Translations under genes and position numbers: made by a program | Source: Pseudomonadota bacterium | Lineage (GTDB): Bacteria > Desulfobacterota > Desulfobulbia > Desulfobulbales > SURF-16 | Assembly (NCBI GenBank): GCA_018897105.1 | Contig: JAHILF010000036.1 | Coordinates: 1 to 39,619, forward strand | Direction of reading: 5' to 3' | Length of the DNA: 39,619 bases | Shown: positions 8,034-15,137 of the stretch, in pieces | How the letters are laid out: every line of letters starts with the position of its first letter | How positions within the stretch are numbered: the stretch's first letter is position 1 | Notes under the pieces: generated by a model | Seen by the model: the letters and a program-made list of their open reading frames with translations, nothing else | Told to the model about the DNA's origin: nothing | The model's database searches: none

Positions 8034-10257
8034 ACTTCCCTCCCCAAAATGGGTCATATTCAATTAGTCCTTTCGGTGCGATGACATATTTACCCTTGGT
8101 AGGCCAGTTCCAATTTTTCCCGTGAGGAATCGGCATGGGAATCGCCAGTTCAGCTAAATGTCCATTCGCCAGATCCTCTTCGCGAACCATCTCAACAGTA
8201 TAACCCGGTTCCATCAAGGCATGCTTGCTTGTTTCCGATCTCCAGGGGGTATCCACCCAGTCACTGAAGGGCAGCTCGAATGATTCCGCAGAGCTGAGAT
8301 CGACTGCAAGAAAGGCTTCGAACAAATCTTTCTGAGATTTCCCGGTGTTATCCGCCACACGGTCCAGCCATGCCTCAATGCGCTCCCAGTATGAATCCTC
8401 ATTTTCTTTTTTTTCATAAGGCAGTGCGTTTTCAGGACGAAGAAAAAGAGCTGGCGCAGTATGCTGAGGGACCTCTTCAAAACGATTCAGACGACCGAGT
8501 CTTTGAATCAGGGCAGGCATCGGAGCATATTCGGTTATGAGCAGGTCTGCCGAAAGGTCAAGCGACATTTCGGCTACTTGAGTCGTGACGGCAAGCATCG
8601 CCGGTTTATCGGGAAGAAATCCGTCGATAACGGTTCTCTGCCGGACAAGACGGTCCTTGTAACGATAACGGCTATGGTAGGGTTCGACCGGGTAATTCAT
8701 TTCATTGGCACGCTTTGCAACATCGATCGCCCTGCTGATGGTGTTGCATATCCAAAGAACCTTTCCGCCCTCGGAAATCGCATTTGCACACTGATCCCAG
8801 GCATCTTCCTCGGTTGACCTGGTTAAAGAATAACGTTTGGCTGTTTCCCGCTTTATAGGACCTTTAAGCACGGCAATGCCTCCCCGCTCGACGCAAATTT
8901 CTTTCAGAGCTTTCTTTCTGGCAGACGACAATGTCGCTGTCATCAACAAAACCGGGGTGTTCTGAAAAAATTGGAGAAACCTGAGAAGATGGGCAAACAG
9001 CAATTCTGAAAAAGCATGTATTTCATCAAAAACAAATACCCCGCGAATCAGGGAAGGCCAGGCATACAAACCGCGCCTGGTATTTTGCAGAATGCCAAGA
9101 ACTGTATGCGCCGTGCAGACGACTGCAGCAGCAGGCCAGGTTTCAATTGCTTCGAGACCAAGATAGGATAGTTCTCTCTGGGCAGGGGATCTTGGCGGCA
9201 TATTCGCCAAAAGTCGGTAATCAATCGCCATCCGTGAATGAACCAGCAGTGTTTCAAAGTCTGGTTCCTGGAGATAATTACTGAAACCCTCCGAAGCGGT
9301 AGCAGTAGTCGGATAACAGAAAAACAGTTTTTTGCCCCTGGCATGTTGCGCTGCCCACTGATAAGCTGCCACTGTTTTTCCTGCGCCGCAACCAGCTTCA
9401 ACCAGCACAGTGATTTCTTTTGCTTCTGCAACCTGTTTTTGAAAAGGCTGAAGAGTCTTACCCGAAAGCTTCCCGGCAACAACTGCTGCTAATTCGTCCC
9501 CGCTGAAAATGGTTTGCAGACGAGGTTTCAGCCAACCCGCGATAGATAATTTTTTCCCAGGCAAAGCAGATCCCGCAAGATCCGCACACATGAGGGTACT
9601 TTTCAGAATTGAGATGAATTTCTTTTGTTTTTCGGAAAAATCGAAGGTGTAACGTCGTATAATTTTTGAAAGCACATCTTTTAATTCATTCTCATCAAAG
9701 GGGCGTAGAGAAAAAACGTGCTTGGGAAAAGAGGGTGGTTCCGGAAGAGAAAGCAGGTCTTTGCCAATAGTTAACAGAGATTGTATCTGCGGATGATTTC
9801 CTAAAAAAATTACTTCCTGACGGATAACGCCTGACCGTTTTTTCGTATCTGGGAATTTCAGATGATGTCCAGCCAAGGAAAACAGCAATGCAGGTTTAAA
9901 CCAGTCGGGATATTGTTGCCAGAAACCGGTCAACCATGAATCAAGAACCTTGTCGATTATGATGATACTCAGAGATTCATGTCGAAATCCCTGTCTGAAT
10001 GACTTGTTTCGCAGGGTCAACTGAAAATGATCGTTAGCTTTGCCGATGTCGTGAAGCCATGCTGCACAATAGACAGCATCATCCCACATCTCTAAGGTGG
10101 CATCAGAAGGAAGAAACTGGCTGACATGCTCCCTCAATATGGCATTAATAACTTGTGCCCCTTCAATAACTTGAGAGGTATGCCCGACCAACGTGGCCGC
10201 TTCCGGCGGATTGTCCGGATCATCGCAGCTTTTGGCGAGCAGGTGTTTGAATTCCAT
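8002..10257 (-). CDS. cas3: Cas3 nuclease-helicase with N-terminal HD domain
   Basis: 751 residues. The HD nuclease domain (about 15-250) shows His26, the WLHDIGKAN motif with His69-Asp70, and GHHLKF near 130. The superfamily 2 helicase part has Walker A GCGAGKT (289-295), DEIH in place of DEAH/DExH at 411-414, MTATLS near 439 and motif VI QRLGRLNR (585-592). Cas3 unwinds and degrades target DNA after Cascade binding. The start at 10257 overlaps the cas6 TAA by one base (TAATG) and has GGAGCG seven bases upstream; the longer reading from 10272 begins inside cas6. The gene looks intact, so the locus should be able to interfere. Confidence 0.96.
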   Translation of the reverse strand: MEFKHLLAKSCDDPDNPPEAATLVGHTSQVIEGAQVINAILREHVSQFLPSDATLEMWDDAVYCAAWLHDIGKANDHFQLTLRNKSFRQGFRHESLSIIIIDKVLDSWLTGFWQQYPDWFKPALLFSLAGHHLKFPDTKKRSGVIRQEVIFLGNHPQIQSLLTIGKDLLSLPEPPSFPKHVFSLRPFDENELKDVLSKIIRRYTFDFSEKQKKFISILKSTLMCADLAGSALPGKKLSIAGWLKPRLQTIFSGDELAAVVAGKLSGKTLQPFQKQVAEAKEITVLVEAGCGAGKTVAAYQWAAQHARGKKLFFCYPTTATASEGFSNYLQEPDFETLLVHSRMAIDYRLLANMPPRSPAQRELSYLGLEAIETWPAAAVVCTAHTVLGILQNTRRGLYAWPSLIRGVFVFDEIHAFSELLFAHLLRFLQFFQNTPVLLMTATLSSARKKALKEICVERGGIAVLKGPIKRETAKRYSLTRSTEEDAWDQCANAISEGGKVLWICNTISRAIDVAKRANEMNYPVEPYHSRYRYKDRLVRQRTVIDGFLPDKPAMLAVTTQVAEMSLDLSADLLITEYAPMPALIQRLGRLNRFEEVPQHTAPALFLRPENALPYEKKENEDSYWERIEAWLDRVADNTGKSQKDLFEAFLAVDLSSAESFELPFSDWVDTPWRSETSKHALMEPGYTVEMVREEDLANGHLAELAIPMPIPHGKNWNWPTKGKYVIAPKGLIEYDPFWGGKYAKPDEFEII

Positions 10258-10838
10258 TATTTGCCGCTCCACGGTTCAAAAAAACCGCAGCCCATCTTGC
10301 GGCGGCCACCGAGCCCCTGTTCCTGAAGGGCAATGGATTCCTCGGCGGTAAGTTCCGAAGCCAGCATCGAATATCCCACCACCTGTTTCCCATGCACTTT
10401 AAAGGTCTTCCGTTTGCCGATGGCTATCTTGCCTTTGCATTGCAGAGCAGCCAGTTGACGTTGAATTTCTTCCATGAAACGATCCTGTTGATCACCGTTT
10501 TTGGTGGTTACGCAATGTGAATAAAGCGCGACAGACGGTGTCAGTCCTCTGGTGTTCGGGACACCCAACCTGATTGAATGTCCATCGAGATCCAGCGTTT
10601 TTCCGGCCAGGTTGATATAGGAGGGCAGAGCCTCCACCGGTAGCCGGAGCGTCAGACGGGTATTTTTCCCGAGGGCCAGTTTCCCGTCCCCGACATATCT
10701 GCCCCGGATTAAGGCAAGCCCCACATCCTCCGTTGCATGGAATTCGGTTTGAATGCGACTGACAGCGGCAAAAAGCGCATAGCCGTGATCCACTTTGATC
10801 TCTGACCCAACTACTTGAAATTGCAGATCTACTTTCAT
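10257..10838 (-). CDS. cas6: crRNA-processing endoribonuclease Cas6 (MYXAN type)
   Basis: A 193-residue Cas6, first gene of the operon. It matches the short MYXAN Cas6 pattern: N-terminal VDLQFQVVGSEIKVDHGYALFAAVSRI, then GLALIRGRYVGDGKLALGKN, and a C-terminal glycine-rich LQEQGLGGRRKMGCGFFEPW, the G-rich loop that contacts the crRNA stem. His17 in DHGYALF is a candidate catalytic residue. It would cut the repeat hairpin at 3' GGCG to leave the 8-nt handle. GGGTGG precedes the ATG. The upstream region (10839-11526) should contain the operon promoter, but no strong consensus is evident. Confidence 0.92.
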   Translation of the reverse strand: MKVDLQFQVVGSEIKVDHGYALFAAVSRIQTEFHATEDVGLALIRGRYVGDGKLALGKNTRLTLRLPVEALPSYINLAGKTLDLDGHSIRLGVPNTRGLTPSVALYSHCVTTKNGDQQDRFMEEIQRQLAALQCKGKIAIGKRKTFKVHGKQVVGYSMLASELTAEESIALQEQGLGGRRKMGCGFFEPWSGK

Positions 10839-11526
10839 GTTTTTCCACCCTGCGTTTCACGCCATTATTCTCATCAACTCCGGCAAATTTTCAGCCTCTG
10901 CCCACATAAAGGTTCAATAACTATTCACTATTCTTACTCCATCATACGGATAAAACCTTTTATTTTTTGCACCTTCACCGATATTTGACTGTCTCGTTAG
11001 TCCCCCCGACAGCCCTGCAGTGCATGATAAGTTCCAGATCTATTGCCACGAGAATTCGGCGTCGGAACTTCTTACAAAGCCATCAATATTTCTTAACGGC
11101 TGCCATTTTCCTGCGTCTGTCCTTCAAGGCTATGGACGCAATATTTCATGTAAAAAAATGTTTCAGCGGTTAGTGGCTAAGCGCTCAAACGCTCCGGCGA
11201 TTCACCGTTTAAATGTTTGACCATTCTTCCCCCCATCCTACCTGACTCACTGTGTCAACCAGTGACGTAGTCAAAAATATTTTTTTTGTTTTTCCCATCC
11301 CCCGGAATAAGTGAAGCAATGTTAAACGTTTCAATGTTTAAGTAATCGCACAGATCAGCCCACAATAAAAACACATCCCATCATCATGCCGTAAAACTGC
11401 AAAAATTTGTTAATGCCGAGTATCTGCCTGCCTTGACTTTAACGGCAACCGAAATTATCTTAATTATTACAAAACTTAACATGCTGATATGAAAAAGAAA
11501 AATAACCGGCAGACGGAGGATGAAGC
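10839..11526. other. Gene-free divergent region between cas6 and hsp20
   Basis: About 690 bp separate cas6 (minus) from hsp20 (plus). Open frames here (for example around 10967-11220) have no ribosome site, poor composition and no recognisable product. The region should hold the cas operon promoter. It contains an imperfect copy of the CRISPR repeat outline at 11181-11205 (see findings), an AGCG-CTCAAA-CGCT hairpin at 11180-11193, and the hsp20 promoter near 11433-11460. A T-rich stretch lies at 11280-11300. Confidence 0.5.
11433..11460 (+). promoter_or_regulatory. Sigma-70-like promoter for the hsp20 pair
   Basis: TTGACT at 11433-11438 and TTATCT at 11455-11460 are separated by 16 bp, giving a start point near 11467, about 60 bases before the first hsp20 ATG. 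The preceding CC makes the -35 read CCTTGAC, which partly fits a heat-shock sigma-32 -35, but no CCCCAT-like -10 is present. I saw no CIRCE or ROSE-type element. Confidence 0.5.
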
Positions 11527-11970
11527 ATGATCAGAAGACTCAACGACATAGACAGAATTTTCGGGACAATGGATTTCTTCAAAAACCAGATGAACAGGTT
11601 TCTTGAAGACTTTGAGAGCGGCCGGGGCAATCTTTCCCAGGGTGGCGTATGGCCGCCCACCAATTTCTATGACGATGGCGATCATATCCTTGTTTACAGC
11701 GAACTTCCCGGCGTCAACGAAGAGGAAATCAATATCAAACTCCACAACAATATGCTCACCATTAAAGGTGAACGCCGAGAGAACACACCGGAAGGTTACG
11801 CCATTCTGCGCCAGGAACGTAATGTAGCCTCCTTTTCACGCAGTTTCACTCTCCCGGTGGAAATTGATCCGGAAAAGACCTCTGCCAGCTTGAAAAACGG
11901 CATTTTGGCGGTGAAACTTGTTAAGGTCCAGACAGCAAAACCAAAAAAAATTGTTGTGCAGGCAGCATAA
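11527..11970 (+). CDS. hsp20: Small heat-shock protein, Hsp20/alpha-crystallin family
   Basis: 147 residues. An N-terminal arm (MIRRLNDIDRIFGTMDFFKN) is followed by the alpha-crystallin domain from about residue 45: YDDGDHILVYSELPGVNEEEINIKLHNNMLTIKG, and the closing ASFSRSFTLPVEIDPEKTSASLKNGILAVKL with the A-x-x-x-N-G-I-L box. The C terminus KPKKIVVQ supplies an I-x-V-type tail. These proteins hold unfolded clients as an ATP-independent chaperone. GGAGGA lies seven bases before the ATG. It forms an operon with the next hsp20, 13 bp downstream. It resembles the Hsp20 at 39005-39451 in its N-terminal arm and spacing, so the two are probably paralogues. Confidence 0.95.
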   Translation: MIRRLNDIDRIFGTMDFFKNQMNRFLEDFESGRGNLSQGGVWPPTNFYDDGDHILVYSELPGVNEEEINIKLHNNMLTIKGERRENTPEGYAILRQERNVASFSRSFTLPVEIDPEKTSASLKNGILAVKLVKVQTAKPKKIVVQAA

Positions 11971-11983
11971 CAGGAGGTCAGCA

Positions 11984-12370
11984 ATGAGTACGGAACGTGA
12001 AATGACTAAACCGGCCCAGGATGCACCGGAAGTTCTCAAACCTGGCAAGATCAACACCCCGGATGTGGATATTTTTGTCAATGATGACGAAATACTGCTG
12101 GTGGCTGATTTGCCCGGAGTTGCCAAGGAAGATATGTCAATCAACCTTGAAAACAATACCCTGACCATAGAAGCCGCTTATTCCGCCAGCTTTACCGGGA
12201 CATGCCAGCGGCGGGAATTCGACGCCAAGGATTATCGCCGGGTGTTCACCCTGCCGAAAGGCATCAATGTGGAAAAAACCGCGGCGGAATTCAGCAATGG
12301 AGTTCTCTATCTCCATCTGCCCAAATCCTCTGCCGTGAAACCTTACCAGATCAAAGTCAAAAGCCTCTAA
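11984..12370 (+). CDS. hsp20: Small heat-shock protein, Hsp20/alpha-crystallin family (second gene)
   Basis: 128 residues with a short charged N terminus (MSTEREMTKPAQDAPEVLKP), then an alpha-crystallin domain: DIFVNDDEILLVADLPGVAKEDMSINLENNTLTIEA and FTLPKGINVEKTAAEFSNGVLYLHLPKS. The tail KPYQIKVKS provides the I-x-V motif. The start at 11984 has AGGAGGT upstream; a longer frame from 11918 overlaps the previous gene and is rejected. Class-A/class-B pairs of this kind often co-assemble into mixed oligomers. Its counterpart in the right-hand cluster is the gene at 38570-38956, which has the same short charged arm. Confidence 0.95.
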   Translation: MSTEREMTKPAQDAPEVLKPGKINTPDVDIFVNDDEILLVADLPGVAKEDMSINLENNTLTIEAAYSASFTGTCQRREFDAKDYRRVFTLPKGINVEKTAAEFSNGVLYLHLPKSSAVKPYQIKVKSL

Positions 12371-12384
12371 AGAGCAGGGGGGCG

Positions 12385-13500
12385 TTACTGCTCCCCTTCT
12401 TCCTCTTCCGCCGGGTATTCCTCGTCGATTTTCCGTAAGCCATCCATCAGCAGCTTCATGAAACTGGCAATGGGCGGCGCACCCATCTCTTCAAGGGAGA
12501 TTGATGAAGAGAACTTGAAACGCCCCTGCTGCTCCTTGAGAATCGCATAAAAGGCCTCGGCGCCGTCCAGGCCTTTATAATGAACCCGCACCACCTCTCC
12601 ATCGCTGAAGATGACCGTGGCAGGACCTTCACTGAGGTTAAGTTCCACAATGCCTGTTTTAACATTTTCATTAAGCATCTGGAAAAGCTCTGAAGGCGGC
12701 AGTTCCATGAGTTGTCCGGCGAAGGCCATGGACATCTTTTCAGCCTGACTGAGATTGGTCTCCGCCAGGCGCTGTACCAGCAGACGGGTAAAGGACATCT
12801 GCAGAAACGGGTGCCTGATCAGAATCTGGCTCAGATCCTTGCCGGAAAGGGTCAGGATTTTTACTGGTTCCACGGCCTTGATTGAGGCGCAGACAGGTTG
12901 ACCGCTGAACAGGCTCATCTCGCCGAAAATTTCACCCCGGCCGAGCAAGGCAATGGTGCTATTATTCCCATCAAGTACCGCCACCCGGCCGGAAACGATA
13001 AAATAGAGATATCGTCCGGGATGGCCGCGGTGCAGGACCAATTCATCCGGCCTGAAGTTCTTCATGGTGAGACAGGAAAAGATATCTTTAAGACTGTCCT
13101 CTTCCAGCGTCTGGAAAAAGGAAAAGGTATTCATCAAACTGAAAAGAGAACCCATTTTCCGGGACTGATCGCGGTTTTCCGCCGCCGCCAGCATGCGCAT
13201 CTGCGGGGTGTAGAATTTGCTCTCTTCCACATAGGCAAACTTGATCAGCCCGCTGCAGCCGCTGCAGTTGAACTCCTTCTTGTCCTTTTTTTCCTTTTTC
13301 TCACTAGGGCCGGGAGTGGCATCAGACCCCATCTTTTCAACAACAATCTCGGTAATCTCCCGTGCCAGAAAAAGGCAGGCAGGTTTGCCGGCCGGCGGGT
13401 GCAGAGCGACCCCGGACAGACGGAACTCTTCTCCATCCGCGTACAAAGGGCAATCCCTGACACTGATAATTTTAAATTGCGCTTCAAGAAGGCTTCCCAT
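12385..13500 (-). CDS. Cyclic-nucleotide-binding domain protein with C-terminal DUF4388 (PATAN) domain
   Basis: 371 residues. Residues 1-75 have no recognised domain; around 76-90 comes CSGCSG, a possible metal knuckle within a Lys-rich stretch. A cNMP-binding domain follows at about 125-250, with GHPGRYLYFIVSGRVAVL and the phosphate-binding-cassette-like GEIFGEMSLFSGQPVCASIKA. The C-terminal part (about 265-360), LPPSELFQMLNENVKTGIVELNLSEGPATVIFSDGEVVRVHYKGLDGAEAFYAILKEQQGRFKF, is the DUF4388/PATAN domain found in PatA-type regulators. The Arg that contacts the cyclic nucleotide phosphate in CRP is not evident (PVCAS), so ligand type is open. No HTH or enzymatic output is visible. It converges with the hsp20 pair. 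Confidence 0.85.
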   Translation of the reverse strand: MGSLLEAQFKIISVRDCPLYADGEEFRLSGVALHPPAGKPACLFLAREITEIVVEKMGSDATPGPSEKKEKKDKKEFNCSGCSGLIKFAYVEESKFYTPQMRMLAAAENRDQSRKMGSLFSLMNTFSFFQTLEEDSLKDIFSCLTMKNFRPDELVLHRGHPGRYLYFIVSGRVAVLDGNNSTIALLGRGEIFGEMSLFSGQPVCASIKAVEPVKILTLSGKDLSQILIRHPFLQMSFTRLLVQRLAETNLSQAEKMSMAFAGQLMELPPSELFQMLNENVKTGIVELNLSEGPATVIFSDGEVVRVHYKGLDGAEAFYAILKEQQGRFKFSSSISLEEMGAPPIASFMKLLMDGLRKIDEEYPAEEEEGEQ

Positions 13501-13882
13501 CTATGCACACTCCCCTGTCAGCCAGGATGCACCAGAAATTTCATAGACTTATCAGGCAATATGCCTCCCCGGCCCCACTGCAGCCCGCAGTAAGAATCAG
13601 AGACAAAATTGATGTAATGTTATCATTATTTGTCAATGTCAGATAAAAGTATATCCTTTTTTCTCTCATCGGTTTGTCAAAGAGTTTTCATGATCTGCTG
13701 CCAGGGAAATCGTGTCCCCGCCGGTTTTACAAAAAAAAGTGGGAACTGAAAGAAGAATCCCGTCTCCCTGCTGGTTCCAGGAGGGAACAGCGGAGGCGGG
13801 ATCTTTCCGGCGAAGGGCGAAAGGAAAGTTTACCGGCTGGCAGCGGCTTTTTCGCCGGCTGATCACAGCTGTCCGCGTCGGT
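13501..13882. other. Intergenic region with terminator-like hairpin
   Basis: About 380 bp between the cNMP gene start and the cytochrome b stop. On the minus strand TTGACA occurs twice (13680-13675 and near 13637) in an AT-rich stretch that may hold the cNMP-gene promoter, but no well-spaced -10 was found. The right half contains the hairpin annotated separately. No convincing gene is visible. Confidence 0.4.
13732..13802 (-). terminator. Probable terminator of the coaD-to-cytochrome b gene string
   Basis: A long imperfect hairpin pairs ATCCCG (13757-13762) with CGGGAT (13797-13802), TCTCC with GGAGG next to it, and GTTCC (13774-13778) with GGAAC (13784-13788), around an AGGAG loop. Read on the minus strand it is followed about 20 bases later by a run of eight T (13739-13732). 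It lies about 80 bp beyond the cytochrome b stop. The distance between stem and T tract is longer than ideal. Confidence 0.45.
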
Positions 13883-14713
13883 TTATCTGCCCAGGGCAAC
13901 AAGGGTGATGCAGCCATAGAGAATCAACCAGGTGACGGCAAACAGCCTGGCTTTCCTTCCCCAGTCCTGGTTATTCTGTAGAAAGGCCAGCGACATCATA
14001 AACACCATAGGCACCATGACCCCGGCCACAAATGGCTGCAGATAGCGAAGCAGTTCCTGCAGCCCGAGAAAAAACCAGGGGCCGGCAATATGAAACACTC
14101 CCATTCTCATGGGCTCCATCGGGGCAGGAAAAATGAGAGCAAAGGCTAAAATTCCCAGCACGAACCAATCGTGTTCGGTAACGCTTACCCGGTAACGGCG
14201 CAGATGATCCCAGGTGGAAATGACCCACAGGACTCCCAGGCCGATAATATGGTTTGCATAGACCCGTTTCATCCCCTCCTCGGCCACGGCAAACAGCAGG
14301 GAATTGAGCATGTTGCCGATGACCGGAATGGAAAGACAGATATTTTCCGCTATCAGCCCGGCAGACTCACCCGTGGCATCCGCGCGCAGCACATAACCGG
14401 TGAACAGCAGCAACAGGGCAACCGGCATGCTGGCAATGAGCCAGATCCATTTTTTCAGGGAAAGCCGGTCGCCGGGACCATAGAGGATGACGACCAGATG
14501 GACAGCTGAAAGCAGAAAAAAAATCTGACTTGAGTAAAAATGCAGTGAGCGCCAGAAACTGCCGAAGGGAATGAGCAGATCAAGTGAAGAAACCGAGTAG
14601 AAAGGGTGCGCTTCGTCATATTGCAGGGCAAGGACGACGCCCGACAGTATCGAGATATAGAGTGCCACGAGGCTCAATGCGCCCCATTTTGTTTCCAGCA
14701 GAATTTGTTTCAT
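13883..14713 (-). CDS. Cytochrome b6-like membrane subunit (b/c complex type)
   Basis: 276 residues with about eight hydrophobic segments. Helix B has His58 and His72, separated by 13 residues (HFYSSQIFFLLSAVH). Helix D has His155 and His170, separated by 14 residues, the spacing of b6 rather than mitochondrial-type b. These four should ligate two haems b. HIAGPWFFLGLQELLRY (208-224) corresponds to the PEWY region of subunit IV, here GPWF. So one chain seems to combine b6 and part of subunit IV. It would oxidise or reduce menaquinol in the membrane. The start at 14713 is preceded by GGACAGG; the longer frame overlaps the Rieske gene. It is last of three genes with the Rieske and molybdopterin subunits. 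Confidence 0.85.
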   Translation of the reverse strand: MKQILLETKWGALSLVALYISILSGVVLALQYDEAHPFYSVSSLDLLIPFGSFWRSLHFYSSQIFFLLSAVHLVVILYGPGDRLSLKKWIWLIASMPVALLLLFTGYVLRADATGESAGLIAENICLSIPVIGNMLNSLLFAVAEEGMKRVYANHIIGLGVLWVISTWDHLRRYRVSVTEHDWFVLGILAFALIFPAPMEPMRMGVFHIAGPWFFLGLQELLRYLQPFVAGVMVPMVFMMSLAFLQNNQDWGRKARLFAVTWLILYGCITLVALGR

Positions 14714-14726
14714 AGCCTGTCCGGCA

Positions 14727-15137
14727 TTACAGAGAGACAATATAACCCTTGGCATTTTCACCGCTCATCCTTTCCACGGGAAAGAGCGGCAGATTCCTTT
14801 TGGCCGGCCCGGAAACCCTTATTCCTTTGGTGGTAAACATACTCTGATGACACGGGCAGATGAGCAGATGTTCCTTTTCACTGAAATTCAGCCGGCAACC
14901 GAGGTGGGTGCAGATGCGGGAAACCGCCCAGGTAGCGGATGCATCACGAAACAGGACAAATTCCTGATCAAGGTAGACATCGCCAACCTTCATCACTTTC
15001 TCCACCTTGACCAACCTGGGTTTCTTCGGCACCTTGAACTTCACAAAGCTGAAAAGCGGGTAACAGAGGGCAGCGGTGGCGGCCAGCCGAATCCAGCCCC
15101 AGCCGTTCCGCAGAAAAATCCTCCGCTCCTCTGTCAT
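14727..15137 (-). CDS. Rieske [2Fe-2S] iron-sulfur protein
   Basis: 136 residues. The N terminus MTEERRIFLRNGWGW is followed by a hydrophobic segment (about 15-33), a twin-arginine/anchor layout usual for Rieske proteins. The cluster ligands are Cys76 and His78 (CTHLGC) and Cys94 and His97 (CPCHQS), with Cys81 and Cys96 placed to form the stabilising disulfide. It would shuttle electrons between cytochrome b and a periplasmic partner. The start overlaps the end of the molybdopterin gene by 4 bp (ATGA type), so the two are coupled. No cytochrome c1 or f gene lies nearby. Confidence 0.93.
   Translation of the reverse strand: MTEERRIFLRNGWGWIRLAATAALCYPLFSFVKFKVPKKPRLVKVEKVMKVGDVYLDQEFVLFRDASATWAVSRICTHLGCRLNFSEKEHLLICPCHQSMFTTKGIRVSGPAKRNLPLFPVERMSGENAKGYIVSL

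Noticed and set aside
10967-11220. Short plus-strand frames upstream of hsp20
   Set aside because: No ribosome site, no recognisable product and no coding bias visible.
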